44,746 nt of DNA from Candidatus Aenigmatarchaeota archaeon (GCA_016932735.1 JAFGCI010000010.1:1-44746); one strand, 5' to 3'. Shown: positions 16,999 to 25,464, counted from the first letter of the stretch. Numbers and translations are program-made. Notes: a model not told the origin generated them from the letters alone.

Positions 16999-18302
16999 AA
17001 AAACCGAAATTTCACACGGTCAACTGGAATGTCACAGCAGGAGGAAGCATTTCAGCCGGAGGGTTAATCAAAGACGGAGTCGTATATTTCGGTGCATGTG
17101 ATGAAAGGGTTTATGCTGTTGACTGCAATACAGGAAAGAGCATATGGACTTTCAAAGGCAGAGGACTCTTCGTTGAGGCGCGACCGTGCATCCACGAAGA
17201 CCATCTTTACATAGGGTCCCATGGCGGGCATTTCTACAAAATTGATATACAAACAGGAAATCCTGTATGGGAATTCAAAGCTACCGACAGAATAACAGGA
17301 GCGTCTTTTGTTCATGACGGCGTTGTTTACTTTTCTTCTTTTGATAATTATGTATATGCTCTGAACGAGAAAACCGGAACAGAACTATGGAGATTCAAAA
17401 CGGGCGGCTGGAATGGTTCTTGCCCCCAGATTCATGAAGGAGTTCTTTACTTCGGTTCGGGGGATGGCAATTTCTATGCACTGAATCCAAAAAGCGGGAC
17501 TGAAATATGGAGATTTAAGACAGGAGGAGCTGTTTTCTACTACAAACCACTTCCAATTTATAATAATGTTATATTCTTCCCTTCAACAGACCATAACTTC
17601 TATGCTATTAACACGAAGACAGGAAAAGAGGTCTGGAGGTTTAAGATGGGAGCAAGAACAGAGACAACGCCTGTCATTGATGATGTTTTAATTTACTTCG
17701 GTTCTCATGACCACTATTTCTATGCGCTTAATATACTGACAGGGAAAGAGGTCTGGAGGTTTGAGGCGGGCGGAAGAATAGGAGACCAGAAAGCTCTCAT
17801 AGTGAATGACAGTATTTATTTCGGCGGTTCCGATGACGGCTTTATCTATTGTCTAAACAAAGAAAACGGTCAGCTTATATGGAAGTTCAGAACAGGCGGC
17901 GATATCTGGAGCGACGCTTTATATCATGAAGAGACCATTATTTTCGGCTCGTTTGACTGCTATTTGTACTCGCTTGATGCAAAGACCGGACAAGAAATCT
18001 GGAGGTTCGAAACAGCGAACAGGAAAATGTCCAATCTTACCATCAGCGAAGAGGTCGTTATAAAGAATGAAGAGACCGAACAGGTTTTGAATGTCGATGC
18101 GGAAGAACCGCACTATAAAATAAAAAATGAAGATATTCTCCTTGGAGAATACGGAACAAAATCCGAATATGTAACTAAGAGCGAGTATACGCATAAATCC
18201 GAATATACAACCGATATGGTAATTTTTAATGGAGTGATGGAATGGATTTCGACTTTGAAGGATTCGGAAATTTCAATGTCCAGAGCGAGAATCTGGAAGT
18301 AA
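16956..18302 (+). CDS. P5: divergent propeller paralogue
   Basis: 448 residues and the least conserved member. The cap reads MEFDFNTNLVDFEVEKPKFH and lacks the K-K-F-D-R-x-W strand motif. Blade 5 lacks KYG, and blade 6 has SHDHYFYALN instead of a RDG motif. The linker lacks the IKKS helix and instead carries an acidic stretch (KNEETEQVLNVDAEEPHYK). Even so, blade 8 keeps SFDCYLYSLD and the tail keeps all three KSEY hexads unchanged. It may be a specialised subunit. The last 61 nt overlap P6. Confidence 0.86.
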   Translation: MEFDFNTNLVDFEVEKPKFHTVNWNVTAGGSISAGGLIKDGVVYFGACDERVYAVDCNTGKSIWTFKGRGLFVEARPCIHEDHLYIGSHGGHFYKIDIQTGNPVWEFKATDRITGASFVHDGVVYFSSFDNYVYALNEKTGTELWRFKTGGWNGSCPQIHEGVLYFGSGDGNFYALNPKSGTEIWRFKTGGAVFYYKPLPIYNNVIFFPSTDHNFYAINTKTGKEVWRFKMGARTETTPVIDDVLIYFGSHDHYFYALNILTGKEVWRFEAGGRIGDQKALIVNDSIYFGGSDDGFIYCLNKENGQLIWKFRTGGDIWSDALYHEETIIFGSFDCYLYSLDAKTGQEIWRFETANRKMSNLTISEEVVIKNEETEQVLNVDAEEPHYKIKNEDILLGEYGTKSEYVTKSEYTHKSEYTTDMVIFNGVMEWISTLKDSEISMSRARIWK

Positions 18303-19591
18303 GGAAGACGAAGAAGTTCGACAGGCTTTTCCGCATAAAGGGCGGAGGCAGCGTCAGCACTATACCACTTGTCCATAAAGGAGTCGCATATTTCGGGGCA
18401 ACTGACGGAATATTCTATGCAGTTGATATCAGTTCCGGAAAAGAAGTCTGGAGGATAAAAACCGACGGACTTTTCATGGAATCATTCCCCACTCTGCATG
18501 GGAACACTATCGTTTTCGGTACATATGACTGTAATGTTTATGCAATCGATGTTTCTGAAAGAAAGATAAAATGGAAATGCAAGACAGGAGGAAAGATAAT
18601 CAGTTCTCCATGCGTCCATGAAGATTTCGTTTACATAGGTTCGCAGGACGGGTTCGCATATTCTATAGACATTAATACCGGACAAATAAAATGGAGATTC
18701 AATACAGGCGACTGGGTCGTATCATATCCGAACGTCTCTTGCGGAAAGGTATATTTCGGCTCATTCAACGGTTTTATGTTTGCGATTGACGCCGAAACGG
18801 GCCATGAAGTATGGAGATTCAAAACCGGAGCAGAGATTTATAATGCGACACAGTTCCTGATAAGAGAAGGAAAAATATACGTTCCTTCACTTGATAATCA
18901 TCTGTATATTCTGAATTCGGAAACGGGCTCAGAGATAAAAAGAATCCGCCTGGGAAAATACGGTCCCGCATGCTCACCAGTCTATCACGACGGCGTCCTA
19001 TATCAGGAAACAAGAGACGGGGACCTTTATGCTTTAACACCGGACGGACAGGAGTTATGGAGATTCCGGACAAGCGAAATCATAGGAGTGATAATACCAT
19101 TCAAAGACAGGATTTATTTCGGCTCTGCCGACAACAACTTCTACTGTGTCGATAAGAGCGGAAACGAGCTTTGGAGGTTCAGGACGCAGGGCTATGCATG
19201 GTATATAACAATGCATGAAGGTTTGTTTTACCTTGGATCATGGGACTGTCACTTATACTGTGTGGATATGGAAGGCAATGAAATCTGGAGATTTGCAACG
19301 AGCACCCCGCAGCCGGCTGAAATACCTCCCGCTTTCGAAGGCTGGGAAGCCGAGATAAAGAAATCGGTGCAGGAAGCAGAAACAATAGCGGACGAATCGA
19401 GATATTCGTCTTTGGCGGAGTCACTTAATCTTTCTGAGTATGGAGCAAAATCCGAGTATGTGACTAAGTCAGAGTATACAAACAAATCAGAATACACGAC
19501 TGATATGGTAATTTTTAATGGAGCGATAGAATGGATTTCGACTTTGAAGGATTCGGGGACTTTAGCGTTCAGCTCGAAAATCTTGAAATGA
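18242..19591 (+). CDS. P6: propeller paralogue
   Basis: 449 residues starting MDFDFEGFGNFNVQSENLEV then KTKKFDRLF. Eight blades; blade 5 ends LGKYGPAC, blade 6 has ETRDGDLYAL, blade 8 SWDCHLYCVD. The linker is WEAEIKKSVQEAETIADESR and the tail reads KSEYVTKSEYTNKSEYTTDM. GGAG stands 7 nt before the ATG, inside the FNG codons of P5. The region around this start (18213-18267) is almost the same as that around the P7 start, with two differences in 55 nt. It overlaps P7 by 61 nt. Confidence 0.87.
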   Translation: MDFDFEGFGNFNVQSENLEVRKTKKFDRLFRIKGGGSVSTIPLVHKGVAYFGATDGIFYAVDISSGKEVWRIKTDGLFMESFPTLHGNTIVFGTYDCNVYAIDVSERKIKWKCKTGGKIISSPCVHEDFVYIGSQDGFAYSIDINTGQIKWRFNTGDWVVSYPNVSCGKVYFGSFNGFMFAIDAETGHEVWRFKTGAEIYNATQFLIREGKIYVPSLDNHLYILNSETGSEIKRIRLGKYGPACSPVYHDGVLYQETRDGDLYALTPDGQELWRFRTSEIIGVIIPFKDRIYFGSADNNFYCVDKSGNELWRFRTQGYAWYITMHEGLFYLGSWDCHLYCVDMEGNEIWRFATSTPQPAEIPPAFEGWEAEIKKSVQEAETIADESRYSSLAESLNLSEYGAKSEYVTKSEYTNKSEYTTDMVIFNGAIEWISTLKDSGTLAFSSKILK

Positions 19592-20877
19592 AAAAACTCA
19601 AGAAATTCGATAGGATGTGGTCTGTGAAGAAGGGCGGTTCAGTCTGGTCTATACCTCTTGTAGAAGACGGTGTAGTCTATTTCGGAGCATATGACAACAA
19701 GATTTATGCTGTCAATGAGAACAGCGGAGAAGAGATATGGAGAATAGAAACCGGCGGACCGATTGTTGCAAATTCGCCAAGAATACACAAACAAAAACTC
19801 TTTATGGGCTCCAATGATGGTTTTTTCTATTGCATTGATAAGAATGGAAAAGTTCTTTGGAAATTCAAGACTGGCGGGGAGATTGCATGCAGCACACCGG
19901 CATTTCTCGATAATATTGTTTTCTTCGGTTCAAAGGACTGCAACGTATTTGCTCTCGATATTGTAACAGGGAGAGAAGTCTGGAGATTCAAGGCAGGAGA
20001 TACTATAATGTCTTCCCCGACTGTATGGAACTCCAGATTGTTTATAGGTTCATATGATAGTCATATGTATTGCCTTGATGCAAAAACTGGCCGGGAAGTC
20101 TGGAGAAAGAAACTTGGGGCTGAAGTTGTTAATGAATGCCCCTTTGTTATTTACAACGATGTTCTTTACTTCTCTTCGTTTGATAATTTTTTGTATGCTG
20201 TCCGGGCGCCGGGCGGGCAGGAAGTATGGAGGTTCAGGACAGGACAGTATGGAAACTCGTTTGCAAGCGTGATATACAAGGATGTAATATATCACGCATC
20301 CAGAGACGGTGTTCTCTTTGCATTGACTCTTGATGGAAAGGAGTTGTGGAGAAAGAATTTTGACGGATGTATGTATTCTACTCTTGTCGCTTATAATGAG
20401 CATTTATATTTCGGAGTTGAGGACGGCTTTATTTACTGCGTTGATATGATGGGAAATGTTGAATGGAAGTTCAGGACAGGACAAAACCTTACAATGTGCC
20501 CCACATTATCAAGCAATAAACTTTATTTCGGGGCATGGGACTGCCATGTCTATTGCCTGGATATGGAAGGCAATGAAATCTGGAGGTTTACAACAAGTAG
20601 TACAGCGCCTGCTGAAATGTCAAGCCCTTACAGCATTTTCAAAATGGAAATAAAGAAGACAATCGATGAGTCTGAAACAATTGATAGTGAATCGAAATAT
20701 TCGGACAAAACGGAAAACATAAATCTCAGCGAGTATGGAACAAAATCTGAATATGTGACAAAATCCGAATATACACATAAGTCTGAGTATACGACTGACT
20801 TCGTGATATTTGAAGGAGCGAATGAATGGAATTCGAATTCGGTGATTTCGGGGCCAAAGTCGAAACTATTGAAGTAA
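19531..20877 (+). CDS. P7: propeller paralogue
   Basis: 448 residues starting MDFDFEGFGDFSVQLENLEM and KLKKFDRMW. Eight blades; blade 5 ends TGQYGN (Gln for Lys), blade 6 has ASRDGVLFAL, blade 8 has AWDCHVYCLD. Two blades end in V-W-R-K-K or L-W-R-K-N rather than W-R-F. The linker reads FKMEIKKTIDESETIDSESK and the tail carries three standard KSEY hexads followed by TTDFVIFEGANEW. Its last 52 nt overlap P8; the GGAG for P8 lies within the FEGA codons. Confidence 0.87.
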   Translation: MDFDFEGFGDFSVQLENLEMKKLKKFDRMWSVKKGGSVWSIPLVEDGVVYFGAYDNKIYAVNENSGEEIWRIETGGPIVANSPRIHKQKLFMGSNDGFFYCIDKNGKVLWKFKTGGEIACSTPAFLDNIVFFGSKDCNVFALDIVTGREVWRFKAGDTIMSSPTVWNSRLFIGSYDSHMYCLDAKTGREVWRKKLGAEVVNECPFVIYNDVLYFSSFDNFLYAVRAPGGQEVWRFRTGQYGNSFASVIYKDVIYHASRDGVLFALTLDGKELWRKNFDGCMYSTLVAYNEHLYFGVEDGFIYCVDMMGNVEWKFRTGQNLTMCPTLSSNKLYFGAWDCHVYCLDMEGNEIWRFTTSSTAPAEMSSPYSIFKMEIKKTIDESETIDSESKYSDKTENINLSEYGTKSEYVTKSEYTHKSEYTTDFVIFEGANEWNSNSVISGPKSKLLK

Positions 20878-22154
20878 AGCAGACAAAGGATTTCGACAGG
20901 CATAAGAGAATCGGAGCAGGCGGGAGTATAGGGTACCATGTACTTCATGATGGCATCGTCTATTTCGGCGCGATGGATAGCAGATTCTATGCAGTTGATG
21001 CTGATACCGGAAAGAAATTATGGATATTCAAAACCGATGACAGAATTGTCGGAAAGGCCTCGATCCATGAAGCCAAAATCTATTTTGGCTCATTGGATTC
21101 ATGCATGTACTGCCTTGAGCGCCACACAGGAAAAGAGATTTGGAGAACTAATACAGGAGCAGGCGTATTTGCAAGCTCTATTATTTACCAGGGCAGGCTT
21201 TACGTCGGAAACTTCAACGGATATGTCTCCTGCATCGACATAGAAACAGGAGACATCATATGGCAGTTCAAGACGGGAAAGGACATACTCGCAACGCCTT
21301 CAGCATTTGACGGAAAGATTGTGATAGGGTCGTTCGACCATAATCTATACTGTCTTGATGCAAAGTCGGGAAATGAAGTCTGGAGATTCAAAACAGGGAG
21401 CGAGGTACATAATGACGGAGCTCCTCTTATCCACAACAACAGAATATACTTCACAAGTTTTGATAATTTCTTATATTGTCTGGATTTGAACGGAACTGAA
21501 ATATGGAGGTTCAGGACAGGAAAATACGGCAATGCATGCTGTCCTGCAGAATACAATGGCGTCCTTTACCATGGATCAAGAGACGGAATCCTTTACGCTC
21601 TGGCAATAGACGGAAAGGAAATCTGGAGATTCAGATGCGCAGGCATGATAGAATCGCCTCCTTTTTTCCATGAAAATAGAATATATGTATGTTCTGAAGA
21701 AGGAAATATGTATTGTCTTGATTTGAACGGAAATGAATTGTGGAGGTTCGAGTTCAGCGCAAGCTCATATGATAGCCCGTCCTTCTACAAAGGAAAACTT
21801 TTTGTCGCATCATGGGACTGCCATTTATACGCTATCGATATCAACACACATGAGGAGGCTTTCCGCGTTTCGACAAGCACGAACAAGATTGCAGAGGCGC
21901 CTCCTGCAAACGAGTCCTTTGAGGCGGTTGTCAGGAAATCTGCTGATACGATTGATACAATCTCATCTGATGAAAGATATTCAGGCATGAGTCAGACTCT
22001 GGATCTTTCCGACTACGGCGGAAAATCAGAGTATGTGACGAAGTCTGAGTATACACATAAGTCTGAATATACAACGGATTTCGTACTATTTGAAGGAGTG
22101 ATGGAATGGACTTTTCAGACAGCTTCAACATCTCTGTTGAAGATATCGAAATGA
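20826..22154 (+). CDS. P8: propeller paralogue
   Basis: 442 residues starting MEFEFGDFGAKVETIEVKQ, with TKDFDRHKRI at the closing strand. Eight blades; blade 5 TGKYGNAC, blade 6 GSRDGILYAL, blade 8 SWDCHLYAID. The linker FEAVVRKSADTIDTISSDER is closest to those of P3 and P10. Three KSEY hexads follow a DLSDYGG segment. The last 49 nt overlap P9. Confidence 0.87.
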   Translation: MEFEFGDFGAKVETIEVKQTKDFDRHKRIGAGGSIGYHVLHDGIVYFGAMDSRFYAVDADTGKKLWIFKTDDRIVGKASIHEAKIYFGSLDSCMYCLERHTGKEIWRTNTGAGVFASSIIYQGRLYVGNFNGYVSCIDIETGDIIWQFKTGKDILATPSAFDGKIVIGSFDHNLYCLDAKSGNEVWRFKTGSEVHNDGAPLIHNNRIYFTSFDNFLYCLDLNGTEIWRFRTGKYGNACCPAEYNGVLYHGSRDGILYALAIDGKEIWRFRCAGMIESPPFFHENRIYVCSEEGNMYCLDLNGNELWRFEFSASSYDSPSFYKGKLFVASWDCHLYAIDINTHEEAFRVSTSTNKIAEAPPANESFEAVVRKSADTIDTISSDERYSGMSQTLDLSDYGGKSEYVTKSEYTHKSEYTTDFVLFEGVMEWTFQTASTSLLKISK

Positions 22155-23440
22155 GGAAGACGAAGAAATTCGAGAGGATGTGGCACATATCAAGAGGCGG
22201 AAGCATCCTTTGCATAATTCGGGTAGATGAGGATACATTATATTTTACTGACATGGACGGGTACATTTATGCAGTAGGTACAGACGGGGCAGAGAAATGG
22301 AAGTTCAGGATGAGGAATGTATCGGAGGCGAGCCCTTCGGTATACAGAGACATGATATTTGCGGCTGGGCATGATTCTTATGTATATGCGCTGGACAAGA
22401 AAACGGGCAGCAAAATCTGGGAATACAAGACAGGAGACCAGATATTCAGCGTCCCGTGCGGAGGCGGAGATCTTGTTTTTGTCGGCTCCAAGGACGGCTT
22501 TCTCTATGCATTAAAATATGATACAGGTGATTTAGTCTGGAGATTTTCAGCTGGAGACTGGATTGCATCAGCACCCGCTTATCATGACGGTAAAGTCTTT
22601 GTGGGAAGCTTCGATAATTATCTTTACTGCATTGATGCAAAATCCGGAAAAGAGATTTGGAGATTTAAGACCGGAGGCGAAGTATTCAACACTTCGCCAT
22701 TGGTTGTTTATGAGAATATCATATTTTGTCCTTCAATGGATAATTTCCTTTACGCCATAGACACACAGACCGGTCATGAAATCTGGAGATTCAAGACAGG
22801 AAAATACGGTAATGCTGGAACTCCGCTTGTTTACAACAATACGATTTTCTACGGCTGTCGTGACGGCATAATGTATGCATTATCGATGGATGGCAGGGAA
22901 TTGTGGCGATTCACTGTAAAGAGCGAGGAAATACTTGACAAGACTCCTGTGGCGAATGATGGCAGGCTGTACTTCGGGGCAGGAGACGGCGCTTTCTATT
23001 GCCTCGATATAAGAAGCGGACATGAGATCTGGAGATTCCAGACAGGTCAAAAGATATACAGCCAGCCTGCGGTAAAGGATGGAGTTCTCTATATAGGCTC
23101 ATGGGACTGCAACCTGTATGCCGTTGACGGAAACACCGGCGAAGAACTGTGGAGGTTTGCAACCGCCAACAGGCAGGTATCGCAGATTCCTCCCGCCTAC
23201 GGAGCATGGGAAGCGGTCATCAAAAGGTCCGCGGAAGAAATAGAGACTATATCTGAAATGGACAGGTATGCCGTTTCCGCCGGCAATCTGAATTTATCAG
23301 AATATGGGACGAAGTCGGAGTATGCGGGAAAGAGTGAATATGCAGGGAAATCGGAGTACACCACTGATCTTGTGATATTTGATTGGGAGAATGTATTATG
23401 GACTTTTCAGACAGCTTCAACATCTCCGTTGAAGACATAG
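22106..23440 (+). CDS. P9: propeller paralogue
   Basis: 444 residues starting MDFSDSFNISVEDIEMRK and TKKFERMW. Eight blades; blade 5 TGKYGN, blade 6 GCRDGIMYAL, blade 8 SWDCNLYAVD. The tail is the simplest version of the repeat (KSEYAG twice, then KSEYTTDL), so KSEY itself is what is kept and the two spacer residues vary. The start region is almost the same in DNA as the start of P10. The last 43 nt overlap P10. Confidence 0.87.
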   Translation: MDFSDSFNISVEDIEMRKTKKFERMWHISRGGSILCIIRVDEDTLYFTDMDGYIYAVGTDGAEKWKFRMRNVSEASPSVYRDMIFAAGHDSYVYALDKKTGSKIWEYKTGDQIFSVPCGGGDLVFVGSKDGFLYALKYDTGDLVWRFSAGDWIASAPAYHDGKVFVGSFDNYLYCIDAKSGKEIWRFKTGGEVFNTSPLVVYENIIFCPSMDNFLYAIDTQTGHEIWRFKTGKYGNAGTPLVYNNTIFYGCRDGIMYALSMDGRELWRFTVKSEEILDKTPVANDGRLYFGAGDGAFYCLDIRSGHEIWRFQTGQKIYSQPAVKDGVLYIGSWDCNLYAVDGNTGEELWRFATANRQVSQIPPAYGAWEAVIKRSAEEIETISEMDRYAVSAGNLNLSEYGTKSEYAGKSEYAGKSEYTTDLVIFDWENVLWTFQTASTSPLKT

Positions 23441-24672
23441 AAATAAAGAAAACCGGAAAATTCGACAGGATATGGAAGATAACAGATGGAGGAGGAATAG
23501 ACCAGTCTGCAATTATAGTTGACGGAAAGCTTTATTTTGGATCGGCAGACTGGAATTTCTATTGTCTTGATTCAGCTACAGGTAAGGAGTTGTGGAGATT
23601 CAGGGCCAATGGCATGTTTATAATAGCGTCGCCTTTATGCATAGATAATATTATTTATATCGGAAATTATGACGGGAATATGTATGCACTTGAAAAGGAC
23701 ACAGGAAAACTTATATGGTATTTTAGAACAAACGATTCGATAGGCACAAGGGCAGGGCATTATAAAAATAAAATATATTTTGGCTCAAAGGACGGTTTCA
23801 TATACTGCCTTGATTCGCTGAAAGGAAACTTAATATGGAAGTCAGCTACAGGAGAGCCCATTGTATCATCTCCATCATTTTTCAAAGGAAAACTTTACAT
23901 GGGATCATTTAACGGCTTCTTTTACTGTCTTGATGCCGAAACGGGAAAAGAGGTCTGGAGACTTAAAGCGGGCGCTGAAATATATAATGACAGCCCATTC
24001 CCGATAAGAGAGGGCATAATTTACATCACATCTTTTGACAATTATCTGTATGCAGTAGATACTGAGAACGGAAAGATATTGTGGAGATTTAAGACCGGAA
24101 AATATGGAATTGCGGGGCCGTGTGAAATATATAATGAAACCATTTTCCAGCCTTCAAGAGATGGCATACTCTACGCTTTGACTATGGAAGGCCACGAAAA
24201 ATGGAGATTCAGGACAAACGAGCTTGGAGTCATTGTAAGTGTCACGGTCCGTGAGGAAAGAATTTATTTCGGGTCAGAAACAAGGGATTTTTACTGTATT
24301 GATATTAACGGTAAAGAGATATGGCGTTTACAGACAGAAGGAGGGATATTCTGCGGCAAAGTCCCTTTCCATAATGGAAAGCTGTATTTTGGTTCTTACG
24401 ACTGCCATATGTACTGCGTCGATGCGGAAAGCGGCGAATTGTTATGGAGATTTGCCTCAAGTGTACAGAAAAGGAATGAGTACCCGCCTCTTACAGAAGG
24501 GTTTGAGGCCGTAATCAAGAAGTCTGCGGAAACGATTGATACAATTGTCTCGGATGACAAATATTCCTCTCTTAATAATGCTTTTAATCTTTCCGATTAT
24601 GGGGAAAAATCCGAGTACATGACAAAGAGTGAATATACTAATAAATCAGAATACTCTGCAGATTTTAATTAA
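23398..24672 (+). CDS. P10: last propeller paralogue, natural tail end
   Basis: 424 residues from ATG 23398 (GGAG 8 nt upstream; an in-frame ATG at 23383 is less likely). It starts MDFSDSFNISVEDIEIKK and TGKFDRIW. Eight blades; TGKYGI, PSRDGILYAL and SYDCHMYCVD are kept. It stops directly after the third hexad (NKSEYSADFN). As no gene follows, this shows the functional tail ends near DF and that the VIFEGAM extension of the others comes from reading through the next gene's ribosome binding site. Its stop abuts the convergent pseudouridine synthase gene with no spacing. Confidence 0.88.
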   Translation: MDFSDSFNISVEDIEIKKTGKFDRIWKITDGGGIDQSAIIVDGKLYFGSADWNFYCLDSATGKELWRFRANGMFIIASPLCIDNIIYIGNYDGNMYALEKDTGKLIWYFRTNDSIGTRAGHYKNKIYFGSKDGFIYCLDSLKGNLIWKSATGEPIVSSPSFFKGKLYMGSFNGFFYCLDAETGKEVWRLKAGAEIYNDSPFPIREGIIYITSFDNYLYAVDTENGKILWRFKTGKYGIAGPCEIYNETIFQPSRDGILYALTMEGHEKWRFRTNELGVIVSVTVREERIYFGSETRDFYCIDINGKEIWRLQTEGGIFCGKVPFHNGKLYFGSYDCHMYCVDAESGELLWRFASSVQKRNEYPPLTEGFEAVIKKSAETIDTIVSDDKYSSLNNAFNLSDYGEKSEYMTKSEYTNKSEYSADFN

Positions 24673-25431
24673 TCAGACCCCAACAACCCTTCTTATCTCG
24701 GCAAGGCTCGATATCTTATAGTTTTTCCCGCCGAAATTGATTTTATCAAGCCTCATGTTGCCTATACCGACTCTTCGAAGGGCGAGGACTTCAATCCCGA
24801 GAACTGCAAGCATCCTTTTTATCTGCCTCTTCTTGCCCTCATCAATTGTCATTAAAAGCCTGTCTTTCCCGACAGTCTTCGCAAGCAGCGCTTTGACGAA
24901 GAATTCCCTTCCGGTATCATCATCTTTTATTGTCACTCCTTTCATGAGCTTTTCCTTCTCTTTTATGGTGGGGTCTCTTGAAACCTTTGCTATGTAAGTT
25001 TTTGCGATGTGGCTTTTGGGGTTCATGAGGTCTTTTTCGAGGGCTCCGTCGTTTGTCATGATGAGAAGCCCGTCCGTATCCATGTCAAGCCTCCCGACAG
25101 TAAAAAGGCTTCTTTTTGCTCTTTCATCAAGTTCGCTTACGACGGAAAGAAGGTCGTAGATGCTCTTTTCGCCTCTGGTGCTCTTCTGGCATATGTAACC
25201 TGGAGGCTTATTGAATATCAAATAAGCGTTCTTAACCGGCTGCACAGATGCAGCCTTTCCATTCTTTTCAATAATTATTCTCGAGTTGTTCCGGACGAAG
25301 CTCTGAACTCTCGTGACCTTCTTGCCGTCGACTGTTACTTGTCCTGTTTTGATAGCGTTTTCTGCGTCAGAAGTCCTTGCAAATTCTCCGGTCTTCATCA
25401 GATAAGTAAGAAGCCTCACGGATTTTGACAT
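24673..25431 (-). CDS. Pseudouridine synthase, RsuA/RluB/RluE/RluF family
   Basis: Isomerises uridine to pseudouridine in rRNA. The N-terminal S4 RNA-binding domain covers residues 1 to about 60 (LLTYLMKTGEFARTSDAENAI, TVDGKKV). The catalytic domain follows, with YLIFNKPPGYICQ, the active-site loop GRLDMDTDGLLIMTNDG (Asp of RLD is the catalytic residue) and EGKKRQIKRMLAVLG. This family is common in bacteria and uncommon in archaea, so it may have been acquired. It is convergent with the propeller operon and its start is preceded by a short gap to the K+ channel gene. Confidence 0.9.
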   Translation of the reverse strand: MSKSVRLLTYLMKTGEFARTSDAENAIKTGQVTVDGKKVTRVQSFVRNNSRIIIEKNGKAASVQPVKNAYLIFNKPPGYICQKSTRGEKSIYDLLSVVSELDERAKRSLFTVGRLDMDTDGLLIMTNDGALEKDLMNPKSHIAKTYIAKVSRDPTIKEKEKLMKGVTIKDDDTGREFFVKALLAKTVGKDRLLMTIDEGKKRQIKRMLAVLGIEVLALRRVGIGNMRLDKINFGGKNYKISSLAEIRRVVGV

Positions 25432-25464
25432 GAAAATAGTTGTGGAGGATGTTAATAAACAATT

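Noticed and set aside
11479-24672. CRISPR array or simple tandem DNA repeat
   Set aside because: The periodicity is about 120 nt coding repeats (40-residue blades) with high sequence variation, and the genes are full-length proteins.
11479-24672. Exported PQQ-dependent dehydrogenases
   Set aside because: No signal peptides, and none of the cofactor-binding residues of quinoprotein dehydrogenases can be recognised; only the propeller repeat is shared.
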